Counted from the stretch's first letter, positions 1-7,682 are shown. The stretch is DNA of 12,822 nt from CBDUQI01 sp965369325 (GCA_965369325.1 CBDUQI010000166.1:1-12822), one strand, 5' to 3'. Made by a program: numbers and translations. The notes: generated by a model from the letters alone, not told the origin.

Positions 1-1104
1 GGCGGTGTATTGGATTGCACCTCCAACCCGCAACCGCCCAGCCAGTCGTGCGAGTTCCCGGCCAGCTCGGGCGCGTTGTGCGAGAAGCGGCCAACCGAGG
101 TGAGCTTTGTCTACAATGGCGGCGACTGTAGCCAGTCAGACAACACCCAGTCCTCCGACAAATGGGAGTGTGATGACAACGGCTCGGTGGGTGAGCCCGT
201 TCGCGTGGTGATCTTTAAAGACGACAAGATCTATGCTGATGAGAGCAACGTGAACATCGGCGATGTGATTGTTGCCACCGCTGACATGGCCGGTAGAGAT
301 GAATTCGACAGCGAAGTGTTCGTCGAGATCATCAACGCCTCGGGCAACGTGGTGCAGGAAATCAATCTGCATACTTCCTGCTCACAGGATCTGCGTCTGG
401 GCGACCGCTTCGGCGCACTGGAAGTGTTCGGCTTCGTGAACGAAGACCAGGGCAGCGTGCAGGGCGGCGTGGAGGTGATCTACACCTACACCGTCTCCAG
501 CACCGGGGGCGACACCGCCAATGACATCAGCGTCATCGATGCACTGCTCGGCCCTGTGCCTGGATCACCCATCGACATGCTGGCGCCAGGCGAATCGGTC
601 ACCCTCACTCAACTCGCCATCATCATGGGCACCACCACCAACTCGGTGACCGTCTCCGGATCTACCGGTGGCGCGGTCTGCGAGGACATGGACTCTGTGA
701 CGGTAACCGAGTTGCCGCCGCCGCCGGATATCGACTGCAGCAAGCCCATCGACTCGCTCTCGATGATATGGGATGGCTCACAGGCGATTCGGGTAGTGGC
801 CTACAAAGGCGACACCGGCGATGAGGAACTGGCGGACATCGACAACGTTCAGGTTGGCGATGAAGTGACCGTGGACGGCTTCGCCGGCTCTCAAAACGAT
901 GTGTTCTGGGAGATCTTCGAGGCTGGGACCAACAACAAGATCGGTGAGTCCAACTTCCATATGTCCTGCTCGGACGATGATATGGATGACGAGGACGACT
1001 GTGGCAAGCGCCAGGGTGATGGCAAAGGCAACGACAGCGATCTGATCAACGACTGGTTGTTTGAAGGGATGGTCGACAGCGACGAAACTCTCGACTGCAG
1101 CTAG
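1..1104 (+). CDS. Secreted cysteine-rich repeat protein, 3' part only (DUF7467-like domains)
   Basis: The frame is open from base 1, so the true start lies outside the window; 367 codons are visible. Counting from codon 1, the architecture is: a tail ending GVLDC that resembles the end of another repeat copy (residues 1-6), a cysteine-rich domain (27-130, ending HTSCSQDL and GDRFG), a beta-sandwich-like segment resembling DUF11/CARDB-type domains (about 131-245, with YTYTVSSTGG), and a second cysteine-rich domain (246-367) with SCSDDDMDDEDDCG, QGDGKG, NDWLFEG and a terminal ETLDC. The domain fits what I remember of DUF7467; that label is from memory. Two further copies occur in the protein at 2230-4878. 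High Asp/Glu and paired Cys suggest a disulfide-bonded extracellular protein. No C-terminal anchor is visible. The molecular role is unknown; surface or adhesin-like matrix is a guess. Confidence 0.8.
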   Translation, partial: GGVLDCTSNPQPPSQSCEFPASSGALCEKRPTEVSFVYNGGDCSQSDNTQSSDKWECDDNGSVGEPVRVVIFKDDKIYADESNVNIGDVIVATADMAGRDEFDSEVFVEIINASGNVVQEINLHTSCSQDLRLGDRFGALEVFGFVNEDQGSVQGGVEVIYTYTVSSTGGDTANDISVIDALLGPVPGSPIDMLAPGESVTLTQLAIIMGTTTNSVTVSGSTGGAVCEDMDSVTVTELPPPPDIDCSKPIDSLSMIWDGSQAIRVVAYKGDTGDEELADIDNVQVGDEVTVDGFAGSQNDVFWEIFEAGTNNKIGESNFHMSCSDDDMDDEDDCGKRQGDGKGNDSDLINDWLFEGMVDSDETLDCS

Positions 1105-1113
1105 CGCGTAGGC

Positions 1114-1158
1114 GGGTGGGTCGCTCCGTAGGGACGCGGAGTGACCCACCCTTTTATT
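1114..1158 (+). terminator. Strong Rho-independent terminator
   Basis: A 15-base stem pairs 1114-1128 (GGGTGGGTCGCTCCG) with 1137-1151 (CGGAGTGACCCACCC), with a single G-U pair and an 8-base loop. It is followed directly by TTTTATTA at 1152-1159. It lies ten bases after the stop of the first gene, so that gene ends its transcript here and the next gene needs its own promoter. Confidence 0.92.
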
Positions 1159-1253
1159 ACCTTCCACCACCCCTGTCATAAAGCTACTGAGTACCCGATT
1201 AACGCCTGAGACTTGACGTAGCCCCACGTAAGCATGATCCTGAGGAGCCACAT

Positions 1254-2204
1254 ATGAGCAAATGGAAGCCATATGTAAACCATAATAAAACAGGGATTCA
1301 TCTGTTGGGGTACAAACCGCACGCCAGTCAGAGCTTGTCAGCAAGCTTACCGGAGCGCCTTACCAGGCGGGTTTTACGGCCGCTGATCGGTATTTTGCTC
1401 CGCACCGGGCTTCCGTTCTCGGCCTTTGCCGCGATCGCCCGCAGTGTCTACGTCGAAGTCGCCGCCAAGGAATTTGGCATAAGCGGCCGACCCACCAATA
1501 CCTCAAGAATCTCGATGCTCACCGGACTTTCGCGCACCCAGGTAAAAAAGGAGCGCGACCAGCTGGGCCCGCAGCCGGCGGACGCTGCGGCAGAGCAAGC
1601 CCGCACCACCCCGCCCGCGCCGGGCGCGGACAAGGTACGCCATGTCTCTCGCATGCTCATGGCCTGGCATACCGATCCGCTGTTTCAGGATGAGCACGGC
1701 CAGCCAAAGCTGCTGAGCGAGAGCGGTGCCAAGGATAGTTTCGAGGTCTTGTACGAGCTGTACAGCGGCAAAGTGGTGCCGCTGACCACAGTACTAAAAG
1801 AGCTGAAGCAGGTGGGCGCGGTCAAGCTGAGCAGCGATGCTCGCTTGCAGGTCACCACACGCTCGTACATGCCCGCGGCGGCAGACCCCGCCGCGCTAGA
1901 GCGCGTGACGCTGGCCATCGCGGATCTGTCCTCTGCCGCCTGCTACAACCTTTTTCGCGATCCGAGCACGCGCTCGCGCTTTGAGCGGTTCGCCACCAAC
2001 CAACTTATCCCGGCTGACAAAGTTGATGAGTTCCGCGATTACCTGGAAGAAGAAGGCCAGGCATTTTTGGAGCGCGCCGACAACTGGCTGACACAATACG
2101 AAGGCAAGGGAGACCCTGAGACACACGTGCGCGTTGGCGTCGGCGTCTATCAGGTCCACCCTCCCGAAGCGCCTCCCGCTAAATCAAAAACCCCCAAGGA
2201 CTAA
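1254..2204 (+). CDS. DUF6502-type helix-turn-helix protein, putative regulator
   Basis: 316 residues, with no signal peptide or membrane segment, so cytoplasmic. ATG 1254 is preceded by GAGGAG at 1242-1247 with six bases between, a good ribosome site. Residues 36-101 contain LRPLIGILLRTGLPFSAFA, VYVEVAAKEFG and GRPTNTSRISMLTGLSRTQV, a helix-turn-helix-like block. A low-complexity Ala/Pro linker follows (about 104-125). A second block from about residue 128 (MLMAWHTDPLFQD, then LKELKQVGAVKL and RSYMP) resembles a second winged helix. These blocks match what I remember of DUF6502, whose members are uncharacterised. The first 35 residues look like a poorly conserved extension. The gene follows a terminator and lies 25 bases before the SdrD_B-like gene, so the two are probably co-transcribed, and it may control the flanking exported proteins. 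DNA binding is inferred only. Confidence 0.85.
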   Translation: MSKWKPYVNHNKTGIHLLGYKPHASQSLSASLPERLTRRVLRPLIGILLRTGLPFSAFAAIARSVYVEVAAKEFGISGRPTNTSRISMLTGLSRTQVKKERDQLGPQPADAAAEQARTTPPAPGADKVRHVSRMLMAWHTDPLFQDEHGQPKLLSESGAKDSFEVLYELYSGKVVPLTTVLKELKQVGAVKLSSDARLQVTTRSYMPAAADPAALERVTLAIADLSSAACYNLFRDPSTRSRFERFATNQLIPADKVDEFRDYLEEEGQAFLERADNWLTQYEGKGDPETHVRVGVGVYQVHPPEAPPAKSKTPKD

Positions 2205-2229
2205 TGGGCACAGATCCAGGTAACAGGAC

Positions 2230-4878
2230 ATGAGAAATTACAACAACCACACAGTGACAGCGCTGGCGCTGCTTTTGACTAGCACCGCGCAGGCGGAGAT
2301 ATCCGGCAGCGGCATACGCACCGGGGATTGCGACGGCACGGTCGGCAACCTAGTTTGGCATGACACCAACGCCAACGGCATCCAGGATGCTGACGAGCGG
2401 GGCTTGAGTAACGTACGCGTACATATCGCACCCGATGGCGAGCCACACATTGTATTTACCACCTACACCGATCTAAATGGGGCGTACCTTTTTGAGGAGG
2501 TTTGCCACGGGCAGTTTCTGGTGGACGTGGATGAGAGCAGCCTGCCGCCCGGCATGGTGCCCTCTCCCACGGACATACCCCCGGGGCACATACGAGAGGT
2601 GCTCGGCAACGACTCGCAGTTCGGGTCGGTATTTGTGGTAGTAAACCACGGTGCCAAATCCGACGTGACGATCGACTTCGGCTACCACCGCCCAGACTGC
2701 CCGGCCGCGCTCTCCGGCCAGGTGTGGCTGGATGAGAACAACGACGGACTGCGCCAAAGTGCCGAGCAGGCCATCGCCGCTGTTCCGGTTGAGCTACTGG
2801 ACGGCCAGGGGAGTGCGTTCGACGCCACTATGACCGGTGCCAACGGCCACTACCGCTTCGACAATCTATGCGCCGGAAGCTATCAGCTGGACGTGGACGA
2901 GCGCGACGACACCCTGGCGGGGATGCTCGCAACCCAGCCCTCAGACGGCAGCCAGCCGGAGATAGATAGCGATCAGCCGATAGACGGGCAACCGGTGCCA
3001 GTGACCCTTGGCGCAGGCCAGATTTCGGAGCACATCGACTTCGGCTTTTTCGCGGCGAACGCCAGTGCCCGCGTAGAGAGCCGCGTGTTTATGGATTGGA
3101 ATCAGAACGGACTACGCGACGGCAACGACACGCCGATCGAATCGGCGCGGGTCACGCTGTTTGCGCAGGGCAGCGACGCGAAGCGTCACACCCTGACAGA
3201 TCGCGAGGGCTACTATTCTTTCGAAGGCTTAACTTCGGGCGGCTATTCGGTTGACGTGATTGACAACTCCATCCCGCAGCACTGGTTGCCCACGCTGTCT
3301 AACCGGGGCAACGACGACACGCTGGACAGTGACGCCGTCGGCAGCGCCCATGTCAGCTTTTTGCTGGCCGATGGGGGCAGCCAGTTGAGCACCGACTTCG
3401 GTTTTATCTCCGAATGCCGGGGCACGATCGGGGATCGCATCTGGGCAGATAGCAATGGCGACGGGCTGCAGGACGCGGACGAGCCTGGTCTGGCAGACGT
3501 CTGGGTATTGTTGCGCGATAGCAATGGCGAGCGCCTGGCAATAGCCAGCACCAACAGCGACGGCCACTACCAGTTCCAGGGGCTTTGCGCCGGGGAATAC
3601 TCCGCGCAGGTGGCGCACAGAAGCATACCCGCGGGCGCCACACCAAGCCCCGGCGCAGGCAGTGCTGATTCTCACAGCGCGGCACCGGTGGTGCTCAGCC
3701 TTGTGGACAACCACGCGGCCGTTACCAACATCGACTTCGGCTTCCAGATCTGCGCCCTGCAACTGGCACAAACCTGTGCGGTTATCCCCGCACCGCCGGA
3801 GAGCTATCACTGCAAGAAAGAGATCAAGGCACTCAGCATGCGCTGGGATGGCGAGCAACCGGTGAGGGTGGTGGCCTACCAGGGCAAGAAAAATACCGAC
3901 CCGGTAATTGTCGATCTGGACAACATCCAGCGCGGCGATGTGATCACCGTGCCGGAGCTCAAAGAGGCCGGCAAAGATATCATCTGGGAAATCTACGCCG
4001 CCGGATCAGATACCTTACTGGGTGAATCAAAGTTCCATCTGGAATGTAAAGATTCGCTCGATGGCGCAGAGGACTGCGGCATGCCCCAGGGGGCCGGTAA
4101 GGACGGTGATTGCGAGGACTGCATCACCGACTGGTTGCTGGAAGGCATCGTGGACAAAGACGGTGAACTGGTCTGCATTGCAGCGACCGAACCTGCCGCG
4201 CAAAATTGTGAGTTGAGTGCACCCGGGCGTGTGCTGCAGCAATTCACCCTCACCAACGCTGGCGCCACGCCCATACATGACACGGCAGTGTTTGATGATC
4301 TGAATGGCGTGGTGACGAGCACGCCCATCGGCACACTGGAACCGGGCATGTCCGTCATGATCGAGTTGGCCCCGTGGGTGCAGACATCGGTGGAGAACTA
4401 CGCGCACGCGCACGGGCTGGGGCTGGTCGGTGGCAGTGCCTGCGAGGTCGCTGATGTGACTCAGATCGACGTGCCGCATGTCGTACACGATATCGATTGC
4501 CACGACCAAATAGCTGAGTTGTCACTAACCTGGGATGGCGCGGAAGCCATCGACATCGTGGCGCACAACGGCAAGAAGGACGACGACGAGGTGCTGCTCG
4601 AATGGCAAGACATCGCCATCGGTCAGGAAGTGAGCTTCACCGGCCTGGACGACGCGAAGAAGGACATCATGCTGGAGCTGTTCGCCGCTGGCACTAGTTA
4701 CAAACTGGGTGAGTCCAAGTTCCACCTGTCCTGCTCCGACAAAGACATGGACAGCATGGAAGACTGTGGCACCCGCCAGGGCGATGGCAAGGACGACTGT
4801 AGTGGCACCGAGTGCACCAACGACTGGCTGCTGGAAGGCATTCGCGATGACAATGAAACCCTTGATTGCCGGCCTTAA
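2230..4878 (+). CDS. Exported SdrD_B-like repeat protein with two cysteine-rich C-terminal domains
   Basis: 882 residues. The N-terminus is a Sec signal peptide (hydrophobic core about 9-18, likely cleavage after AQA at 20-22). Four SdrD_B/Cna-B-like domains follow, starting near residues 34, 157, 279 and 396. Each opens with a Ca-binding-like loop (HDTNANGIQDADE, LDENNDGLRQSAE, MDWNQNGLRDGND, ADSNGDGLQDADE) and closes with the strand (I/T)DFG(Y/F). Next come a cysteine-rich DUF7467-like domain (528-650), a DUF11/CARDB-like segment (about 660-756) and a second cysteine-rich domain (757-882) ending NDWLLEGI and ETLDC. The last three parts repeat the layout of the gene at 1-1104. Loop 2 has Gln where the others have Asp. 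SdrD_B domains stiffen surface adhesins in Gram-positives, but no LPXTG, PEP-CTERM or transmembrane anchor is present. The ribosome site is weak (AGG 2218-2220). It is probably an extracellular or surface protein; its ligand is unknown. Confidence 0.88.
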   Translation: MRNYNNHTVTALALLLTSTAQAEISGSGIRTGDCDGTVGNLVWHDTNANGIQDADERGLSNVRVHIAPDGEPHIVFTTYTDLNGAYLFEEVCHGQFLVDVDESSLPPGMVPSPTDIPPGHIREVLGNDSQFGSVFVVVNHGAKSDVTIDFGYHRPDCPAALSGQVWLDENNDGLRQSAEQAIAAVPVELLDGQGSAFDATMTGANGHYRFDNLCAGSYQLDVDERDDTLAGMLATQPSDGSQPEIDSDQPIDGQPVPVTLGAGQISEHIDFGFFAANASARVESRVFMDWNQNGLRDGNDTPIESARVTLFAQGSDAKRHTLTDREGYYSFEGLTSGGYSVDVIDNSIPQHWLPTLSNRGNDDTLDSDAVGSAHVSFLLADGGSQLSTDFGFISECRGTIGDRIWADSNGDGLQDADEPGLADVWVLLRDSNGERLAIASTNSDGHYQFQGLCAGEYSAQVAHRSIPAGATPSPGAGSADSHSAAPVVLSLVDNHAAVTNIDFGFQICALQLAQTCAVIPAPPESYHCKKEIKALSMRWDGEQPVRVVAYQGKKNTDPVIVDLDNIQRGDVITVPELKEAGKDIIWEIYAAGSDTLLGESKFHLECKDSLDGAEDCGMPQGAGKDGDCEDCITDWLLEGIVDKDGELVCIAATEPAAQNCELSAPGRVLQQFTLTNAGATPIHDTAVFDDLNGVVTSTPIGTLEPGMSVMIELAPWVQTSVENYAHAHGLGLVGGSACEVADVTQIDVPHVVHDIDCHDQIAELSLTWDGAEAIDIVAHNGKKDDDEVLLEWQDIAIGQEVSFTGLDDAKKDIMLELFAAGTSYKLGESKFHLSCSDKDMDSMEDCGTRQGDGKDDCSGTECTNDWLLEGIRDDNETLDCRP

Positions 4879-4891
4879 ACCGAGGTAATCC

Positions 4892-4922
4892 GGCCGCTGC
4901 CCGCCCTAGGTGGGCAGCGGCC
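4892..4922 (+). terminator. GC-rich hairpin, probable terminator between convergent genes
   Basis: A perfect 11-base stem pairs GGCCGCTGCCC (4892-4902) with GGGCAGCGGCC (4912-4922), extended inside by two or three more pairs. It sits 13 bases after the stop of the SdrD_B-like gene and before the end of a convergent gene. There is no T run on either side, so it may act as a pause, a 3'-end stabiliser or a bidirectional stop rather than a classic intrinsic terminator. Confidence 0.6.
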
Positions 4923-5008
4923 TTGCGGCGGGCTCCCTACCACTAGAAGGCACAGCGCTGGCCAGCACGCGGGCGCACTGCGTTGATTGCGACTTTTTCA
5001 ACACGCCC

Positions 5009-5512
5009 CTAAAACGCGCACAGGTCCTCGTACGAGGGATCCTGGCCGTCAAACTGACGCCAGTCATTTGATTTACGCCTTTCATCAACCAGCGTGCGCT
5101 GGAACAGCTTGCCCTCGCGAAACCACTGCCAAACACGCGCCCGATGATTACCGTCATCGCTCAGCTGAATCATTTCATAAAGATACAAGCCGGGCTCGTT
5201 GGTACGTCGCCAGTGCAGCATCATCGTGCGGCTGTTCTCATCCAACGGCACCTCCGCAGCCCACCCCTGTATTTCGGTGTAGAAAATCAACCGATTGCCT
5301 TCCACCCGACTGGGAAAGTCCTTGGTTTCGGTGCGCCCGTCGGCCCAACGATAAAGGTTGGTCTGATGGTAACTCTCCGGCGTCGGCAAGCGGCACAGCA
5401 ATCGCGAACGATGCTCGTCGCTCTTGTTGCCATCATAGTCGTAGTAACGGTAATAGCCTTCCCAAACGCCTTCATGGCGGGCCAGCAGCGGCATGGTATC
5501 TTTTAAAGACAT
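5009..5512 (-). CDS. Short DUF3598-like (calycin-type) protein, copy 1
   Basis: 167 residues, starting at ATG (5512-5510) with an excellent GGAGG ribosome site at 5517-5521, four bases away. No signal peptide is seen. Conserved-looking blocks are HEGVWEG (13-19), YHQTNLYRWADGR (48-60), GWAAEV (83-88) and, near the end, GNHRARVWQWFREGKLFQRT (121-140) followed by LVDERR. The alternating short strands with conserved Trp and Gly suggest a small beta-barrel of lipocalin/calycin type. The sequence resembles short bacterial proteins I remember as annotated DUF3598. A paralogue lies at 6599-7051 with the same C-terminal block. The gene is divergent from the MDR oxidoreductase start at 5580, with 67 bases between. 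No catalytic residues can be assigned; binding of a small hydrophobic ligand or a CoA ester is a guess. Confidence 0.8.
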   Translation of the reverse strand: MSLKDTMPLLARHEGVWEGYYRYYDYDGNKSDEHRSRLLCRLPTPESYHQTNLYRWADGRTETKDFPSRVEGNRLIFYTEIQGWAAEVPLDENSRTMMLHWRRTNEPGLYLYEMIQLSDDGNHRARVWQWFREGKLFQRTLVDERRKSNDWRQFDGQDPSYEDLCAF

Positions 5513-5579
5513 AAAACCTCCGGTGAGTTATGTTGGTGGCATCGGCGACATGCTCGCCCCTGATGTGACGATACGGCAC

Positions 5580-6590
5580 ATGAAACAAAACACACAAATC
5601 CTGCTGCGCAGGCAGTGCAGCGGCATCCCAAGCGCAGACGACTTTGAACTGGCGCAAAGCCCGATGCCACACGCCGGCGACGGGCAACTGCTGTGCGAAA
5701 CCGTGTACTTGTCATTGGACCCGTACCTGCGCGGCAAGATCAGCGGACGCCATTTGTCGGGTGCCATTCATCCAGGCGAACTGATGGCCGGCGAGGCCGT
5801 CAGCCGGGTGCTGAAGTCTCAGGCGCCCGACTTTGCCCCCGGCGATCTGCTCGCGGCGCACACCGGCTGGCAAAGTCACTGCGTTGTCGATGCGGAGCAA
5901 TTGCGGCGGATCGATCCAACTGTCGCACCGGTCTCCACCACACTCGGCATTATGGGCATGCCAGGGCTTACCGCGTACGCCGGCCTGCTGCGTCTGGGCC
6001 AACCCAAAGCCGGCGATACGGTGGTGGTATCGGCCGCGTCTGGTCCGGTGGGGTCGATGGTCGGGCAAATCGCGCGCATCAAAGGCTGCCGCGTGGTGGG
6101 CATTGCCGGCTCGCCGGCAAAATGCGCCTGGCTGACTGATACCGCAGGCTTCGACGAGGCGATCAACTACAAAGAAGAAGACCTTCGCGTGGCACTTGAG
6201 CGTTGCTGCCCAGACGGTATTGACGTTTACTTCGACAACGTCGGCGGCGACATGCTGCAGGCAATGATGGAGCGCTTGGCGATTGGTGCGCGCGTGGTGT
6301 TGTGCGGGCTGATGGCGCAGTACAACGTGGAGGGGATGCCACCCGGACCAAATCCGGCGTTCATCATAAAGGCGCGCGCAACCGTACGTGGCATGGTGGT
6401 TTACGATCATGAGGATTTGCGCCCGGAGTTCGAGGCCACTGTGAGCGGCTGGCTGCGGGAAGGCAAGATCAAATATCTTGAAGACATGACCGCCGGCCTG
6501 GCCAACGCACCCGAAGCGTTTTCCCGCCTGATGCGCGGGCAAAACACTGGTAAGGCGATCGTAAAAATTCTGCAGAATTTTGCCGACTAG
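5580..6590 (+). CDS. MDR-family NADP-dependent oxidoreductase (CurA/PTGR-like)
   Basis: 336 residues from ATG 5580. The frame stays open back to ATG 5493, but that start would overlap the divergent gene, and family members usually begin with an MKxNxQILLxxR-like strand, as here. No clear ribosome site precedes 5580; ATG 5550 is an alternative. The family reduces the C=C bond of alpha,beta-unsaturated ketones, aldehydes or related enones with NADPH and uses no zinc. Visible support: LSLDPYLRGKISG (D47PYLRG) near the active site, a Rossmann segment with AASGPVGSMVGQ (152-163), AINYKEEDL, and YFDNVGGDML (217-226). These are hallmarks of the COG2130 group. The length fits the family. It lies between two paralogous DUF3598-like genes and ends eight bases from the convergent second copy. 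The likely role is saturating an enone or enoyl intermediate, or detoxifying reactive alkenals; the substrate is not readable. Confidence 0.9.
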   Translation: MKQNTQILLRRQCSGIPSADDFELAQSPMPHAGDGQLLCETVYLSLDPYLRGKISGRHLSGAIHPGELMAGEAVSRVLKSQAPDFAPGDLLAAHTGWQSHCVVDAEQLRRIDPTVAPVSTTLGIMGMPGLTAYAGLLRLGQPKAGDTVVVSAASGPVGSMVGQIARIKGCRVVGIAGSPAKCAWLTDTAGFDEAINYKEEDLRVALERCCPDGIDVYFDNVGGDMLQAMMERLAIGARVVLCGLMAQYNVEGMPPGPNPAFIIKARATVRGMVVYDHEDLRPEFEATVSGWLREGKIKYLEDMTAGLANAPEAFSRLMRGQNTGKAIVKILQNFAD

Positions 6591-6598
6591 GCATCGCG

Positions 6599-7051
6599 TT
6601 ATCCCGTTCGGCGCTCGTTGCACAAAGTGCGCTGGAACAACTGGCCATCCCTGAACCAGTGCCAGGTGCGCGCGCGGTGGTTGCCGTCCGCGCCCATGAC
6701 AATAATCTCGGTGAAGCGGGTATTAGGTTGGTCTTTGCGTTCCAGGCACAACATCACTATGTCCTCCCGCGTAGTCCAGGCGAAGCCGCTGAAACTCTCC
6801 GTGTCCCAGTGCAAACGATCACCCTGCACCACACCACCAAATTCCGTCTCGGTCACCTCGCCGTTTGCCCACTCGAAACGGTTTTTCTGAACATAGTCAA
6901 ACGGCCCCTGCTCGGGGAACAGGCACTGCACCTGACTACGGCAGGCATCGGTTACAACACCACCTAAATCCACATATTGGTAGTCGCCGGTCCAGACACC
7001 GGCGTGCTGCAACAACGCGGGCATGCGCCGCGCGACGTGCGCCGTACTCAC
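6599..7051 (-). CDS. Short DUF3598-like (calycin-type) protein, copy 2
   Basis: 150 residues, starting at GTG (7051-7049) that overlaps the TGA of the upstream gene in a GTGA junction. A GGAG ribosome site at 7059-7062 lies seven bases upstream, which decides this start. It is paralogous to the product at 5009-5512: HAGVWTG (16-22) matches HEGVWEG, NRFEWANGEV matches NLYRWADGR, and GNHRARTWHWFRDGQLFQRT (123-142) followed by LCNERR is nearly identical to the other copy's end. Overall divergence elsewhere is large, so the duplication is not recent. No signal peptide is seen. Overlap with the carboxymuconolactone-decarboxylase-like gene implies translational coupling and a shared process. The biochemical role is unknown; a ligand-binding beta-barrel is inferred from the strand pattern. 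Confidence 0.8.
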   Translation of the reverse strand: MSTAHVARRMPALLQHAGVWTGDYQYVDLGGVVTDACRSQVQCLFPEQGPFDYVQKNRFEWANGEVTETEFGGVVQGDRLHWDTESFSGFAWTTREDIVMLCLERKDQPNTRFTEIIVMGADGNHRARTWHWFRDGQLFQRTLCNERRTG

Positions 7052-7629
7052 CGTTGGGCTCCAGGCGCACCGGCGAGCAAACCAGCCAACGATTTGGCGG
7101 GACGGCTTTCCAGCTCCGTCGCCAGCGTGGAATTCCAGCGATTTAGGAATCCGAACAAGGCAATCACGGCGACAATTTCCAACTGCTGCTCCCGGTCAAA
7201 ATGTACCGCCAGTTGCGCAAACATCGCATCGGTGACGCCGTTGGGCGTCTGCCCCGCCTGCTGCGCAACGGTTAGTGCTGCGCGCTCGGCCGCCGTAAAT
7301 GCGGGCGATGTTTTAAAATCAAACACACCGGCCAACTTGGCCTCATCCATGCCCTGCGCTTGCGCGCCATGCGCGGTATGTCCCACACAATAGCGACAAC
7401 CTGCCGCCGAACTAGACAACAACCCGATCAACCGACGCAAGCCATCATCGATCCGGCCTGGCGCGTAAACGGCTTCAACCAATTGCGCGAATGCGTGCAG
7501 CAATCGGGGCGATCCCGCCATAGTCAACGCATCGTTAGCGACAAACCCCATCATCTGTTCGGCACGATCAACCAGCGCGCGCTCGGTGGGTCCAAGCTGC
7601 TCAACCGCCAGCGGATTTACTCTTGGCAC
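7048..7629 (-). CDS. Carboxymuconolactone decarboxylase / AhpD-family protein
   Basis: 193 residues. GTG (7629-7627) is chosen because GGAGG at 7637-7641 stands seven bases upstream. The all-helical CMD/AhpD fold is indicated by LRRLIGLLSSSAAGCRYCVG with Cys78 and Cys81, then HTAH (His84, His87), FTAAERAAL, PNGVTDAMFAQLAVHFD and a C-terminal IALFGFLNRWNSTLATEL block typical of the longer CMD-like proteins of about 190 residues. The paired Cys suggests thiol peroxidase or redox activity. The Glu found 12 residues before the first Cys in mycobacterial AhpD is replaced (Arg66), and the His is at +3 rather than +4 from the second Cys, so the AhpD proton relay is not conserved as such. First gene of a two-gene operon. 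Despite the family name, true carboxymuconolactone decarboxylase activity is unlikely without neighbouring pca genes. Confidence 0.9.
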   Translation of the reverse strand: MPRVNPLAVEQLGPTERALVDRAEQMMGFVANDALTMAGSPRLLHAFAQLVEAVYAPGRIDDGLRRLIGLLSSSAAGCRYCVGHTAHGAQAQGMDEAKLAGVFDFKTSPAFTAAERAALTVAQQAGQTPNGVTDAMFAQLAVHFDREQQLEIVAVIALFGFLNRWNSTLATELESRPAKSLAGLLAGAPGAQR

Positions 7630-7676
7630 GCGCTTACCTCCAAGGGAGAATTCATCATAACTACTAAAGATATGCT

Positions 7677-7682
7677 ATTATA
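7677..7682 (-). promoter_or_regulatory. Candidate -10 box for the CMD-like operon
   Basis: On the minus strand this reads TATAAT, a perfect sigma-70 -10 hexamer, 47 bases upstream of the GTG at 7629. No good -35 is present at 17 bases (ATGGTA, three of six), so an activator may be needed. The box lies in an AT-rich patch with the short inverted repeat GATAT (7670-7674 region) / ATATC (7680-7684), which could be an operator. The 9-mer TATTATATC (plus strand 7676-7684) recurs at 11137-11145. Confidence 0.4.

Noticed and set aside
1213..1241. TTGACG as a -35 box before the DUF6502 gene
   Set aside because: No -10-like hexamer stands 16-18 bases downstream, so no promoter could be called, though one is expected after the terminator.
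778..1344. 188-residue minus-strand frame across the end of the first gene
   Set aside because: It reads through the terminator hairpin and into the next gene's start, with no ribosome site or family resemblance.
3229..3858. 209-residue minus-strand frame inside the SdrD_B-like gene
   Set aside because: Shadow of periodic Asp/Gly-rich repeats on the coding strand; no domain seen.
1..4878. Tandem repeats as a possible CRISPR or DNA satellite
   Set aside because: The repeats are protein-domain copies of about 100-120 residues, diverged at DNA level, with no short direct repeats and spacers.
5712..6623. 303-residue open frame on the minus strand opposite the oxidoreductase gene
   Set aside because: It is fully antisense to a gene with clear motifs; the His/Arg/Ala-rich product has no recognisable domain and arises from high-GC codon bias.
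7048..7629. Assignment as pcaC (4-carboxymuconolactone decarboxylase)
   Set aside because: The CxxC motif and C-terminal NRWNSTLATEL block fit the redox-type CMD-like proteins, and no pca genes are nearby.
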